The position numbers and the translations under genes were made by a program. Shown in pieces: positions 54,041-63,641 of a DNA stretch of 64,000 nucleotides (its first letter is position 1; each line of letters opens with the position of its first letter). The stretch lies in the NCBI GenBank assembly GCA_963710745.1, contig CAVQBP010000028.1, positions 1 to 64,000 of the forward strand, written 5' to 3'. The notes below the pieces were generated by a model. It was given only the letters and a program-made list of their open reading frames with translations, was not told the origin of the DNA and did not search any database. The DNA is from CAVQBP01 sp963710745 (GTDB taxonomy: Bacteria > Bacteroidota > Ignavibacteria > Ignavibacteriales > Ignavibacteriaceae).

Positions 54041-55585
54041 TTATAACTGACTATATACATTTTTTTTGAATACATCTTTAATAATTAAATATTCTGACGG
54101 CTTGATTAAATATAAATTAACCATATATACTAAAGAAAATATTATTATAGAAATGAGGAATCCGTATAATCCATCTAAAAGAAATAATGAAATCATCATT
54201 TCGGATATCAGCAATGCAATTAATGAATTAAGCGAATAGAAAATTATATTTAAGAAAAACTTCCCTGTACTTTTAAATTTTAACTTGAATACAACTAAAA
54301 TATATCCGATTATACTTAAAGAGATATAACTTGCAGTGGTTGAACCGGCCAATCCCTCCTGCTGATAACTTCCAACCAGGTAAAAATTTAAAATTACTTT
54401 TAATGCAAATACTCCTGCAGTTATTATTAATAATTGCTTAACAAGTCCTGCACCATAAATTAGTTTGTTTACAATTGCATACGAAGCATAAAAAATTAAG
54501 CTGAAAGCATAAATCCTAAGAATTTTATATGTCATTAAAGTATCGCTGTCGGTAAATTTCCCTCTTTCATACATAAGTTTAATAAGATTGTCGCCATAGT
54601 AAATAAAGATAAAAGCAATGGGGATAAAAACCAGCAGATTCATACTTATCCCTTTAATAAAATGCCCTTCAAGTGTTTCATTATCTTTATTGTTGAAGGC
54701 TTTAGTAAACTGGGGAAATATAGCAGTTGATAATGCCAGTGAAAAAATTGCAATCGGCAGTCCAAAAAGTACTGATGAATAATTTAAGGAAGCAATTCCG
54801 CCCTGCTCAACCCTGCCATAAAAATATCGATCTATTAAAACATATAGCTGGTTTATTATTTCAATTAAAACAATGAATATAAAAAGATTATTCGTCAACC
54901 ATGACTTTGATGTTTTTAAGGTAAATTTCTTTACTATGAAATTATCTTTTCGCGAGGCAATTATATATAGATATATAAACTGAATTATTGACCCGATCAA
55001 ATATCCTATTGGAATTGCATAAACACTCAAAACATTATCAAAAAAATAAACCAAAATTATTATAAATATATTTTGAAAAAGAGCGGAAATTGCAGGATTC
55101 TTAAAGTCAAACTCGGCTTGTAAAAATGCAGTTAATATTGAATAAACGGCATTAAACGGAATCGTCAATAAAAATATTGTAAATATTTTTGAGGCAAGTT
55201 CCTTTAACTCGTTCTCCGCTGAAGGCAAATATGTATTAATTATTAAAGGCGTAAACAGATAAAGCAAAAGTGTAAACGCAATAGAAGAAATCAGGAAAAG
55301 CCAGAAGCTGCTGTTTATAAAATCAGTGCTTTTTTTAGAGATGTTATTATTTTCCTTGTGGTATACCGGGATAAAATAATTTTGCGCTAAAAAGAAAACG
55401 GCAGTATTTATTATCAGAGGAATTGCTGCCCCGATCAGGTAAATATCGAAATTAGTTTCTAAACCGTAACTGTTTGCGTAAACAACCTCACGGAAAAAAC
55501 CAAATCCTTTACTCAGCAGACCTACAGTAGTAATTAATATAGACGCGCCGGCAATTGTCGAAGTGAATCGCTTAGACATGGACAT
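54041..55585 (-). CDS. MurJ/Wzx-like lipid-linked oligosaccharide flippase
   Basis: The 514-residue protein has about 14 membrane segments. Its N-terminus (LITTVGLLSKGFGFFREVVY and ANSYGLETNFDIYLIGAAIP) matches the MurJ/MviN family (S-K-x-x-G-x-x-R-E), as does YLPSAENELKELASKIF after TM3 and YGRVEQGGIASLNYSSVLFG. Located among polysaccharide genes, it probably flips the lipid-linked repeat unit rather than lipid II; MurJ-type proteins doing this job are known in exopolysaccharide loci. No other flippase gene is in the window. Confidence 0.88.
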   Translation of the reverse strand: MSMSKRFTSTIAGASILITTVGLLSKGFGFFREVVYANSYGLETNFDIYLIGAAIPLIINTAVFFLAQNYFIPVYHKENNNISKKSTDFINSSFWLFLISSIAFTLLLYLFTPLIINTYLPSAENELKELASKIFTIFLLTIPFNAVYSILTAFLQAEFDFKNPAISALFQNIFIIILVYFFDNVLSVYAIPIGYLIGSIIQFIYLYIIASRKDNFIVKKFTLKTSKSWLTNNLFIFIVLIEIINQLYVLIDRYFYGRVEQGGIASLNYSSVLFGLPIAIFSLALSTAIFPQFTKAFNNKDNETLEGHFIKGISMNLLVFIPIAFIFIYYGDNLIKLMYERGKFTDSDTLMTYKILRIYAFSLIFYASYAIVNKLIYGAGLVKQLLIITAGVFALKVILNFYLVGSYQQEGLAGSTTASYISLSIIGYILVVFKLKFKSTGKFFLNIIFYSLNSLIALLISEMMISLFLLDGLYGFLISIIIFSLVYMVNLYLIKPSEYLIIKDVFKKNVYSQL

Positions 55586-55837
55586 TGATTCGGGATAATG
55601 ATTTCCTGGTTCCGGATACCGGAAGCCGGATTTCCTGATAATTGATGTTCTGGAATCTTATGAAGAAATAGATTTGTCTCAGACAATTCAATTTTTCTTT
55701 GTTGTAATGATCGGAAAATTTTATAAAGACTGGAAGTAAGATTTCTCCCCCGACCTCAGCAGGCTGACAAATTGAGCCGGGGTCGAAATGACAAACGTCC
55801 TTTCCTGGTAGTACCTTCCGGTATCCTGCATCCGGCA
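55586..55837. repeat. Intergenic mosaic of dispersed-repeat words
   Basis: Between flippase and decarboxylase genes, with words such as GGATACCGGAAGCCGGAT (55,615-55,632), GGGGTCGAAATGACAAACG (55,780-55,798) and CCGGTATCCTGCATCCGG (55,818-55,835). Similar words occur near 31,810-31,860, 35,590 and 41,480. A 89-codon open frame crosses the region but looks like a by-product of the repeats. Confidence 0.5.
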
Positions 55838-56782
55838 TCAAGCTTTTATCACCGATTTAAAATAATCGATTGTAATCTTTAATCCTTCCTTCCTGTCAAC
55901 TTTAGGTTCCCAGCCGAGAAGTTTTTTAGCTTTAGTTATGTCGGGCTGACGGATTTTCGGATCATCTTCAGGTAGCTCTTTATAGATTATTCTGCTTTTT
56001 GTTTCAATCAAATTTAAAACTTCTTCAGCGAATTGCTTTATAGTTATTTCCGAAGGATTGCCGATGTTAACCGGTTCTTTTTCATTCGACATAAGTAATT
56101 TAAAAATTCCATCAACAAGATCTGAAACAAAACAGAAGCTTCTTGTTTGAGAACCATCGCCGAACACAGTCAAATCTTCTCCCCGCAAAGCCTGTCCTAC
56201 AAAAGCAGGTAAAGCGCGTCCGTCATCGAGCCTCATCCTTGGTCCGTATGTATTAAATATTCTGACAATCCTGGTTTCTATTCCGTGAAATCTTTGGTAA
56301 GCCATTGTCATTGCTTCTGCAAATCTTTTGGCTTCATCATATACCCCCCTGGGACCAATGGGATTAACATTCCCCCAGTAGTCTTCATTCTGCGGATGGA
56401 TAGAAGGATCACCGTAAACTTCGGATGTCGACGCAAGTAAAAAACGTGCTTTCTTCTCTTTTGCCAATCCAAGCGCTTTATGAGTTCCCAGTGAACCGAC
56501 CTTTAAAGTTTGAATTGGAAATTTCAGGTAATCGATAGGACTTGCAGGGGAAGCAAAGTGAAGAATGTAATCTATTCTTCCCGGCAAATAGATATAGTTT
56601 GTTATGTCATGTTTAACGAACCTGAAATCCTCATTACTTATTAAGTGCGCAATATTATTTGTATTACCAGTAATCAGGTTATCAACACAAATTACTTTAA
56701 ACCCTTCCGACAGGAGCCTGTCGCACAAATGCGAGCCTAAAAACCCGGCACCGCCGGTTACAACTGCAGTATGCTTATACAT
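55838..56782 (-). CDS. UDP-glucuronate decarboxylase-like SDR (UDP-xylose synthase type)
   Basis: The 314-residue protein has the NAD motif VVTGGAGFLGSHLCDRLLSE, FVKHDITNYIYLPGRIDYIL, HFASPASPIDYLKFPIQTLK (the UXS landmark), the catalytic STSEVYGDP and YDEAKRFAEAM (YxxxK), RIVRIFNTYGPRMRLDDGRA and SFCFVSDLVDGIF. It should convert UDP-glucuronate to UDP-xylose for the polysaccharide. Its ATG overlaps the Wzz-like stop, so it belongs to the export operon. Confidence 0.93.
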   Translation of the reverse strand: MYKHTAVVTGGAGFLGSHLCDRLLSEGFKVICVDNLITGNTNNIAHLISNEDFRFVKHDITNYIYLPGRIDYILHFASPASPIDYLKFPIQTLKVGSLGTHKALGLAKEKKARFLLASTSEVYGDPSIHPQNEDYWGNVNPIGPRGVYDEAKRFAEAMTMAYQRFHGIETRIVRIFNTYGPRMRLDDGRALPAFVGQALRGEDLTVFGDGSQTRSFCFVSDLVDGIFKLLMSNEKEPVNIGNPSEITIKQFAEEVLNLIETKSRIIYKELPEDDPKIRQPDITKAKKLLGWEPKVDRKEGLKITIDYFKSVIKA

Positions 56783-57932
56783 TCTCTTCCTTTTTATTAT
56801 TTTTATTTTTTAGCAGGTATATTTGCCGGTCTTTTACAATAAATATTAAGCTTGCACATAAGAACACAAAAATACCTCCCATAACTGTTGCAAAAACAAT
56901 CCTGGGACTGGAAGATGATAACGGCGGTATAGCTTCATCAAGGATTTCAACTGTCGGCAGATCTTTATTCTCCTGGATTTTCTCTTTATAATACTGCTGC
57001 TGAAGCATAGTGTAAACTTCATTTTGAATCTTAACCTCCCGCAAAAGGTTGGCCAGTACTTTTCCAAGTTCAGGTACTTCTTTGAATGCCACCAGGTAAT
57101 CCTGGCTTCCCATTTCCATTTTAGTATACTGTTCCTGCAGATTATTTAATTTATTCTTTAAGGCCAGGAGAGATTTATTATCTTTCCGGAGATTAGGTTC
57201 CAGCAAACCCAGCTCGACTTCCGTTTTCATTATTTCTGCTTTTAGCTTGGCAGCTGCATCAATCGCTGCATTTACCTGTTCGGGTAATGATACAGCTTTA
57301 TTAGTTCTCTGAAAATCCATCAATTTATTTTCTACTGAGTCCAGAGTTGTTTTCGTCTTTTGGACCTGACTTTCAATATAAATTCTTGCTTTCTTTGCTT
57401 TCGACGATAATTTATCCTGGTTTATTTTATCCAATCCTTCAATAAAGCTATTCGATATTCTGGCAGTAAGATTACGGACAGTATCTTTATTTGCAAAAAC
57501 CGGAAATAAAGGAGTAGACAACTCGGATGTAAATTTTATAATTCCTTCTTTAGTTACTTCAACACTTATATGTTTTTCCAATTGACCTGCAGCTCTGTAA
57601 ACATTATCGGTATTAAAATAATTTGTTAAGTTTAATTTTTTAACAACAAAAACCGATGCGCTCCTGCTTTCAAGAATTTGCTGGTAAAGCTGAGAGTTAG
57701 CGCTGCCGGTTCCTGCAGAAAGTAAATTTGAAAAATCCTGGGAACCTATCAAACTGCTAAGACCCGTCATCTCGTTATTTTTTTCAGGCGGAAGTACAGT
57801 AACAGTTGATTTGTATGAAACCGGGTAAATAAAAAGTAGGATAAGGAAAATCAGCAGGATACCAATAACAGTAATTTTAATTATTGAATTCCGGTTAAAG
57901 ATTATAATATTAAGAATATCGTGATAGCTCAA
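56775..57932 (-). CDS. Wzz/GNVR chain-length determinant-like protein
   Basis: The 385-residue protein has one membrane segment near each end (IIKITVIGILLIFLILLFIY, about 18-37, and PRIVFATVMGGIFVFLCASL, about 345-364) with a long coiled-coil periplasmic part (SSKAKKARIYIESQVQKTKT, LKNKLNNLQEQYTKMEMGSQ). The late PELGKVLANLLREVKIQNEV and LDEAIPPLSSSSPR (proline-rich before TM2) are typical of polysaccharide co-polymerases. No kinase domain is attached. The start is TTG. It sets chain length together with Wzy and Wza-like proteins. Confidence 0.9.
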   Translation of the reverse strand: MSYHDILNIIIFNRNSIIKITVIGILLIFLILLFIYPVSYKSTVTVLPPEKNNEMTGLSSLIGSQDFSNLLSAGTGSANSQLYQQILESRSASVFVVKKLNLTNYFNTDNVYRAAGQLEKHISVEVTKEGIIKFTSELSTPLFPVFANKDTVRNLTARISNSFIEGLDKINQDKLSSKAKKARIYIESQVQKTKTTLDSVENKLMDFQRTNKAVSLPEQVNAAIDAAAKLKAEIMKTEVELGLLEPNLRKDNKSLLALKNKLNNLQEQYTKMEMGSQDYLVAFKEVPELGKVLANLLREVKIQNEVYTMLQQQYYKEKIQENKDLPTVEILDEAIPPLSSSSPRIVFATVMGGIFVFLCASLIFIVKDRQIYLLKNKNNKKEENV

Positions 57933-57937
57933 TTTAA

Positions 57938-59599
57938 TTATTTCCTTGTAGCGATTATTACCGCAATTGTAGCGGCTATAATTGAAGCAACCTGCCCCAA
58001 GATTGCTAATGATGAAGTAAAAACATCCCAGAATTTCGGACCTGGCGGTGTTTCAGGAATCCATATTGTATCTCCTGTTTCAAGGGAATCAACATCATCC
58101 GCATCAACCCATTCCCCCGTATTAGCCTTTATTACACGCACATCTCCTTTTTCTGCACGCCAGCCGAACCCGCCTGCCAATTGGATATAATCATCTACTT
58201 TTAATTTCGGATCGTAAATAACATTTCCGGGATTAACGACCTGACCTAAAAGTATAACATAATTCCTGGCCTCTGGAACCGAAATACTATCCCCTGTTTT
58301 TAAATATATATTTTCATTTAGGTCATGCTTTTTAAATAATTCTACAAAATCTACTACAATTCTACCAATTCTTTGCCTTGATTTAGCTTTTAAATAGTTA
58401 TATTCGTCATCAGTCATATCAGCTCTTGGGAGAGTTTTCAGCCTGTCGTATTCAGGATCATCAACTTTTGTCCCTTCCGTTCGTGATAAAGATGCATCTG
58501 CCAGTGAAGCTTCTTTTCTAAATCCGCCTGCTTCATTAATTACATCAACCAATGTAGTCTGGTTTTCTACAATTTTATAATAACCGGGATATTTTACATA
58601 TCCTTTTATTTTCACAAACTTTTCGTTGAAGTAATCAGGTATAGCTCTTACTAGAATTTTATCTTTATTTTTTAATAATATTTGATTCTCTGTCAGTGTT
58701 TCATAAGAAAAGTACCGGCTTATTTCACTTTTGCCGTCCGGCTGAAAACTGACTACTTCAATTGTATCCTTAAGTGCATCATTTAAAAGACCGCCGCTTA
58801 ATTTTATAAAATCAAAGATGGTTTCTCCCTGAACATATTCATAAATACCCGGAAATTTAACTTCTCCTGCTATAGATATAGTTTTATCTACTTTATCAGT
58901 CAGTACAACATCACCATCCATTAATAGCGGGTTATCCTTTTTATCTCCAAGCCTTATGAACGAAAGCAGATCATATTTTTTTACAGAGCTGTCTTTACTG
59001 ATAATTTTTATGTTTCTATAATCAGCAGTCTTTTTCAATCCATTTGAACTGCTGATTAAATCCATTAACCTTGAATTACCTTTTAGTATAAAAGATGCCG
59101 GTTTAACAACATTGCCGACAAGTGAAACTTTAATTTTCCTGATATTAATTAATGAAATAAAGATATCAACATTTTTATAATATTTATCAATTGCATCAAG
59201 TATCTCAGCTTTCGCTTCAGTCAAAGTTTTATTCTTTAGATCGATTCCGCCAACCTTTGGGACAAATAAAATACCGTCATGATTAATTCTGGTATTTATC
59301 GGAATTTCTTCAAGTCCGTTTATTGATATAAAAAATTTATCTCCCGGTCCGACCACATATTCATCGGGATCAATACTTTCATTGTCCTCGGAGTTCATGT
59401 TTTGATTTAAAAGAAGAGAATCCTTTGAAACGGTTCTTTCCTGGTAATCGGGAAGTGCTGCTGCGTCCTGATAGTTTTGTACCTGGGATTTTATAACGGG
59501 AGCAAATAGAAATAAAAATAATATTACAGGGAATAATATAATTTTACGAATGTCTTTTGATGAAAAAAATAATTTTGAACTCGATTGAAAAATATTCAT
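57938..59599 (-). CDS. Polysaccharide export protein (Wza-like, SLBB repeats)
   Basis: The 553-residue protein has a signal/anchor segment (KIILFPVILFLFLFAPVIKS), the poly-export domain (DEYVVGPGDKFFISINGLEE, about 77-96) and several SLBB domains (KVSLVGNVVKPASFILKGNS, SIAGEVKFPGIYEYVQGETI, VKIKGYVKYPGYYKIVENQT, VILLGQVVNPGNVIYDPKLK). A C-terminal hydrophobic segment (LGQVASIIAATIAVIIATRK) replaces the Wza-type helix. It forms the periplasmic and outer-membrane channel for the polymer. It is the first gene of the operon with the Wzz-like and decarboxylase genes. Confidence 0.92.
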   Translation of the reverse strand: MNIFQSSSKLFFSSKDIRKIILFPVILFLFLFAPVIKSQVQNYQDAAALPDYQERTVSKDSLLLNQNMNSEDNESIDPDEYVVGPGDKFFISINGLEEIPINTRINHDGILFVPKVGGIDLKNKTLTEAKAEILDAIDKYYKNVDIFISLINIRKIKVSLVGNVVKPASFILKGNSRLMDLISSSNGLKKTADYRNIKIISKDSSVKKYDLLSFIRLGDKKDNPLLMDGDVVLTDKVDKTISIAGEVKFPGIYEYVQGETIFDFIKLSGGLLNDALKDTIEVVSFQPDGKSEISRYFSYETLTENQILLKNKDKILVRAIPDYFNEKFVKIKGYVKYPGYYKIVENQTTLVDVINEAGGFRKEASLADASLSRTEGTKVDDPEYDRLKTLPRADMTDDEYNYLKAKSRQRIGRIVVDFVELFKKHDLNENIYLKTGDSISVPEARNYVILLGQVVNPGNVIYDPKLKVDDYIQLAGGFGWRAEKGDVRVIKANTGEWVDADDVDSLETGDTIWIPETPPGPKFWDVFTSSLAILGQVASIIAATIAVIIATRK

Positions 59600-59658
59600 T
59601 AAATAAAGTGATAATTTTACAGAATTTGGATTAAAAATTAAAAAATATCAGGATCACT

Positions 59659-60519
59659 TCAAATTCTCAGATTAATTCTTCTTAGTGCAAAGGTGCTTAC
59701 CAGAAATCCAAGTGCTGGTCCAATTAATACCATAATCAGCAAATATATATTTATGGAATTAAAATATGACTTAAAAGCTATAAGATTTCCAAAGTAAGAT
59801 AATACAAACAGGAAGATCCCCAATGCTATAATACCCCCCAAGAATCCGATAAATATTCCATTTATAATTACAGGCATCTTGATTGTTGATAATTTAGCTC
59901 CTACCAATTTCATAGTTTCAAATTCTTCCTGCTTTAAGCTGATAACCAGCTTTACGGTGCTGAATACAATGTAAAGCGAAATAATAAACAAGACTGCTGT
60001 AATTATGAAAACATATTTTTTAATGCTGTCAATAAAGGAAAGAACTTTATTTGCAAATTTGTACTGGTAAACAATTTCATCCACACCGTTTATTTTGGAA
60101 AGTTCCGAAACAATTTTATCTATGGATTCTTTTTTAACAAAATCTTCTTTCAATGTAATTGAATATGAAACCGGTAAAGGATTATAATCAAGGATCTTTC
60201 TGAAATCTTCCCCGGTATCTTTTATGAAATTTTGGGCTGCTTCATCCTTATCAATAAATTTGACAGAATTTATATATTTTTTGCTGTTTAAAATTTCCCC
60301 GATATTGCTGATCGAATTTTTTGAAACCGAATCCTTCAGAAAAATATTTATATTCAGCTTTTCCTTTAAATTAGTCTGGAATTTGTTTGACAGCTGTACT
60401 AAAATGATTGAAGAAACTATAAGCAGAACAGAAATACTCGTTGAAATCAATGAGAGTATAAAGGATGACTTTGCCCTCCCGATAGATTTGAATGCTTCTT
60501 TGAACCAGAAAATTATCAT
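59659..60519 (-). CDS. ftsX: FtsX-like cell-division permease
   Basis: The 286-residue protein has one N-terminal and three C-terminal membrane segments with a periplasmic loop (about 45-155) and starts MIIFWFKEAFKSIGRAKSSF, typical of FtsX. The loop has INIFLKDSVSKNSISNIGEI and NPLPVSYSITLKEDF; the FtsX C-terminal box LRRINLRI is present. With FtsE (not in the window) it forms the complex that activates peptidoglycan hydrolases at division. Length is normal for the family. Confidence 0.9.
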   Translation of the reverse strand: MIIFWFKEAFKSIGRAKSSFILSLISTSISVLLIVSSIILVQLSNKFQTNLKEKLNINIFLKDSVSKNSISNIGEILNSKKYINSVKFIDKDEAAQNFIKDTGEDFRKILDYNPLPVSYSITLKEDFVKKESIDKIVSELSKINGVDEIVYQYKFANKVLSFIDSIKKYVFIITAVLFIISLYIVFSTVKLVISLKQEEFETMKLVGAKLSTIKMPVIINGIFIGFLGGIIALGIFLFVLSYFGNLIAFKSYFNSINIYLLIMVLIGPALGFLVSTFALRRINLRI

Positions 60520-60602
60520 AGCTTTATTAATTGTTAAACAAATTGTTTGGTACAGGGTCAGGATGAACCCCCTTAAACCTTTATACCCAATACCTTATAA
60601 CC

Positions 60603-61121
60603 TTAAAAATTAGACTCATCCGTCCAGCGTGTAATTATCCATTTTTTAGAATCAGGGTTTTTTCTTAAAGAAAGATTAACCCTTCCATCCACTCTTAAGA
60701 TATCAATTGAACTAAGAGTAACCGTTAAATTAAATCCTCTTACGATAGTTGCGGTTAAAGAATCTTCACTTGATAAATAAATATTATTCCAGATAAGATC
60801 CAGCCTTTGCGAATTTTTGAATAGGCCGCTGGTGGTCTTCATTTCCTCATCTCTTCCCCAGGATACATCATAGTTCAAATCATAATCCCTGTATGTGAAA
60901 ATAAAATCCTGGCTAATTAACTGACCATATATTGTTGTATCCTTAAATGTATATGCATATTGAAAATTTTTAAAAGTCCCGTCAATAGTTTTAAGATCTG
61001 AAATTGCAGATGAAGCATCTCCTTCCGATGTATCGTAAGCCGGCGAAAACGGATTCTTGCACCCTGTTATAATCAAAAGAAGAAAAAAAATATAAATAAA
61101 TTTTTTGTGAAAAAATTTCAA
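60603..61121 (-). CDS. Predicted lipoprotein of unknown function (172 aa)
   Basis: The N-terminus has a lipoprotein signal ending IITGC (KFIYIFFLLLIITGCKNPFS). The mature part is beta-rich with WGRDEEMKTTSGLFKNSQRL and ends KKWIITRWTDESNF, which recalls a nuclear-transport-factor-2-like or lipocalin-like barrel. The start codon is TTG, overlapping the upstream stop by 4 bases. It looks like a distant paralogue of the upstream lipoprotein. Ignavibacteria-type genomes seem rich in such pairs. Confidence 0.75.
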   Translation of the reverse strand: MKFFHKKFIYIFFLLLIITGCKNPFSPAYDTSEGDASSAISDLKTIDGTFKNFQYAYTFKDTTIYGQLISQDFIFTYRDYDLNYDVSWGRDEEMKTTSGLFKNSQRLDLIWNNIYLSSEDSLTATIVRGFNLTVTLSSIDILRVDGRVNLSLRKNPDSKKWIITRWTDESNF

Positions 61122-61744
61122 TTCGCAAGACTTCCTTTTAGATCACTCCAGCTCAGATTTGCACTCGCAGTTTTTATATCCTGCCAGTAATAAATGCTCC
61201 ATACTGACCTTGAATCTCTCACCATTTTAAAGGTAAGAGTTCCTTCATAAAATACAGGTGTAATTTCAGAATTCGAATTAACAAAAGGTAAATTCAATGA
61301 ATAAGTTGCAGTATAAAAAGTGCTGTCGCCGAAATTATTTCTTGTACTTTCCTTTAAAGTTAAAACAATCTGACTATTGGGATTAACCTTTACCGACATG
61401 TTTGTAAAATACTGTTCTTCATTTCTTTTATCCCAATCCATTAATGTCGGATATGTAGATGCAGCTTCACTGGAAGGAACAAAAAGAAATTTTTTATCCG
61501 TAAATGAAGTGTCGGATAAACAAGTCATATAATTAGCAGCGTCCTTATCCTTAAGCGAGTTAATTAAATTTTGAATAAGTATATCTACAGTGGCGGCAGG
61601 TTCAAAATCAGATCTCGGCTGGGTTGGCTTTTCTGCGTCCCTTGTATTAAAAATATCACACCCGGATATTGCTATACAAAGGACTAATAGTAAAACCAAT
61701 TTCTTAAAGAAACTGTAATTGTAAGAAAATGCCGGTTTGTCCAA
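61118..61744 (-). CDS. Predicted lipoprotein of unknown function (208 aa)
   Basis: A lipoprotein signal ends AISGC (KKLVLLLVLCIAISGCDIFN). The rest (VDILIQNLINSLKDKDAANY, DSRSVWSIYYWQDIKTASAN) has the spacing of an NTF2-like fold. It overlaps the next gene by 4 bases, so both are co-transcribed. The start is TTG; no ATG precedes the signal. Function unknown. Confidence 0.75.
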   Translation of the reverse strand: MDKPAFSYNYSFFKKLVLLLVLCIAISGCDIFNTRDAEKPTQPRSDFEPAATVDILIQNLINSLKDKDAANYMTCLSDTSFTDKKFLFVPSSEAASTYPTLMDWDKRNEEQYFTNMSVKVNPNSQIVLTLKESTRNNFGDSTFYTATYSLNLPFVNSNSEITPVFYEGTLTFKMVRDSRSVWSIYYWQDIKTASANLSWSDLKGSLAN

Positions 61745-61775
61745 GAAAATTTATTTTCGGTTAATACAAAAAAAT

Positions 61776-62510
61776 TTATTTCCTTGCAATAATAATTATT
61801 CTGGGGGAAGTTTCTAAGTCAAAAGTTCTGCCTATTAGATCTCCGAATACTTTTTCAACTTTGAAACCGCTTTCTTCAATTCCGGTTATTAATTCATCTT
61901 TACTATACATTCTAACCGATTCCATAAAATGTCTTTCATTACCATTTTGGGAAATAGTAATTTTTTTTATGACTCTTTTACCCTCGATCTTTCTTTCCTG
62001 GATAATTTTACTATTATCTATATAATCTTCGGAACTTGAAACAATATTCTTTTCAAGATAATCTTTATTGAAAAAATCGAGTACAAAATACCCATTATCA
62101 TTCAAGAAGTAAAATGCTCTGCGGAACAATTTGAAATTTTCTTTATCATCTTCAAAATAACCGAAACTTGTAAAAAGATTGACTACAAGATCAAACTTAG
62201 GCTTGATACAGAGATTCCTTAAATCAGCTTCAACAAAATTTACATCTACATTTGATTTAATCGCACTGTCTAAAGCTACTTTTAAAAGATTTTTGCTTAA
62301 ATCGACTGCAGATACTTTAAATCCTTTCTGAGCAAATAAAATTGAATGCCTTCCAGACCCGCATGCTAAATCAAGTACCTTTCCATTAAGCGGAATATCA
62401 ATATTTCCTGAAATTAAATCTACAAGTTCTTTAGCATCTTCTTCATTACGGTGCTTGTAGACATTTAAATATTCTTCCGTATTAAACCAGTCCTTGAACC
62501 ATTCATTCAT
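61776..62510 (-). CDS. SAM-dependent methyltransferase
   Basis: The 244-residue protein shows motif I GKVLDLACGSGRHSILFAQK, FKVSAVDLSKNLLKVALDSA and a catalytic-type DLVVNLFTSFGYFEDDKENF, a pattern of Methyltransf_25-type enzymes, some of which act on small molecules or tRNA-related substrates. It ends PRIIIIARK. It is probably the first gene of an operon with the two lipoproteins and ftsX (gaps of 31, -4 and 83 bases). The substrate is unknown. Confidence 0.85.
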   Translation of the reverse strand: MNEWFKDWFNTEEYLNVYKHRNEEDAKELVDLISGNIDIPLNGKVLDLACGSGRHSILFAQKGFKVSAVDLSKNLLKVALDSAIKSNVDVNFVEADLRNLCIKPKFDLVVNLFTSFGYFEDDKENFKLFRRAFYFLNDNGYFVLDFFNKDYLEKNIVSSSEDYIDNSKIIQERKIEGKRVIKKITISQNGNERHFMESVRMYSKDELITGIEESGFKVEKVFGDLIGRTFDLETSPRIIIIARK

Positions 62511-63042
62511 TATTATTCTGAAATTTCATTTGAGATATTCATATTTATATAAATATTATGCCAGGAAAATTTATCTTAAATGATGATTAACTTATTTTTT
62601 CCTAATAATAAAGTTAGAAATATCCCGGAATATTAAGTTAATTCCCTTAAATAATTCTGATAAGATAAGAATTAAGAATTCATTGTGTCAATTTAAAATG
62701 ATGCTTTCTTATATTTAATAAAGATCTATCTCATAACTAAAAAACTTTAAAATAAAAGTTAAGTTGAACAAATTGCTTCAAAATTTAATTGTTGACATAT
62801 CTTTCTTCATTTATCGATTGCAGGATTTTTCCCCGATTCGCTGAGTTAATTAAAATATAACTTCAATAATAAGCAGAAGCGTAAGATTTCTCACCTAATT
62901 AACTGAGAAATTACTTATTGAATTGGGATTAGAAATGATAGTGTATGACGATCAATGACCATTACTGATTTTATTCTCAATTTCCAATTTCTTACCAACC
63001 TCCAACAACCTACTATCCACCACCAGCTACCGGCATTTAATG
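62511..63042. other. Intergenic, no gene recognised
   Basis: 532 AT-rich bases between recR and the methyltransferase gene. No ORF of more than 30 codons with a ribosome site is seen. Near 62,885-62,935 it has the words TAAGATTTCTCACC and GGGATTAGAAATGATAG, like the dispersed intergenic repeats elsewhere. The leftward promoter for the methyltransferase operon should lie near 62,530-62,640. Confidence 0.4.
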
Positions 63043-63639
63043 CTACAATTCAATCCTCCCCGTAACCGCCCTGCTGATTGTTGCCTCATCGGCAAACTCA
63101 AGGTCTCCCCCGATCGGCAATCCCCTGGCAATTCTTGAAACTCTGATTCCTAAAGGTTTAATTAATTTAGCGAGATATAAAGACGTAGTTTCTCCTTCCG
63201 TGTCAGGATTAAGCGCCAGTATAATCTCTTTTATTTCCTCTGTTTCAAATCTTTTTAATAATTCTTTGATTCTTAAAGATTCAGGATCGATTCCAGACAA
63301 AGGTGATAAAACTCCGCCCAATACATGGTACATACCGTTAAATTCATTTGTCTTTTCGATAGCGATTACATCGCTTGCTTCTTCAACAATACAAATAACG
63401 GAATTGTCTCTTTTCGGATTTTTACATATTTCACATAATTCATCCACAGAAATGTTAAAGCACCGAGAACAAAAGCGCAGCCTGGTTTTTAATTCCTGGA
63501 TAGCTTTTACAAGATTTTCAACAGATTGGGAATCACTTTTTAAAATGTGAAGAGCAAGTCTTTGAGCAGTTTTTTTACCGATGCTCGGCAGTTTGCTTAA
63601 TTCCTCAATGGCAGTTTGAAGCGGTTCGGCTATTTGCAA
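63043..63639 (-). CDS. recR: Recombination protein RecR
   Basis: The 198-residue protein has the RecR layout: helix-hairpin-helix (LSKLPSIGKKTAQRLALHIL), a zinc-finger (CSRCFNISVDELCEICKN, four Cys), the Toprim motif ICIVEEASDVIAIEKTNEF, and the Walker-like LSGIDPESLRIKELLKR and EIILALNPDTEGETTSLYLA. With RecF and RecO it loads RecA at gaps. The start is TTG, three bases after the ybaB stop, which is the usual order dnaX-ybaB-recR. Confidence 0.97.
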   Translation of the reverse strand: MQIAEPLQTAIEELSKLPSIGKKTAQRLALHILKSDSQSVENLVKAIQELKTRLRFCSRCFNISVDELCEICKNPKRDNSVICIVEEASDVIAIEKTNEFNGMYHVLGGVLSPLSGIDPESLRIKELLKRFETEEIKEIILALNPDTEGETTSLYLAKLIKPLGIRVSRIARGLPIGGDLEFADEATISRAVTGRIEL

Positions 63640-63641
63640 TT

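Noticed and set aside
55572..55841. 89-codon minus-strand ORF between flippase and decarboxylase genes
   Set aside because: It lies on the intergenic repeat words, has no ribosome site and overlaps neighbours only slightly; composition is not protein-like.
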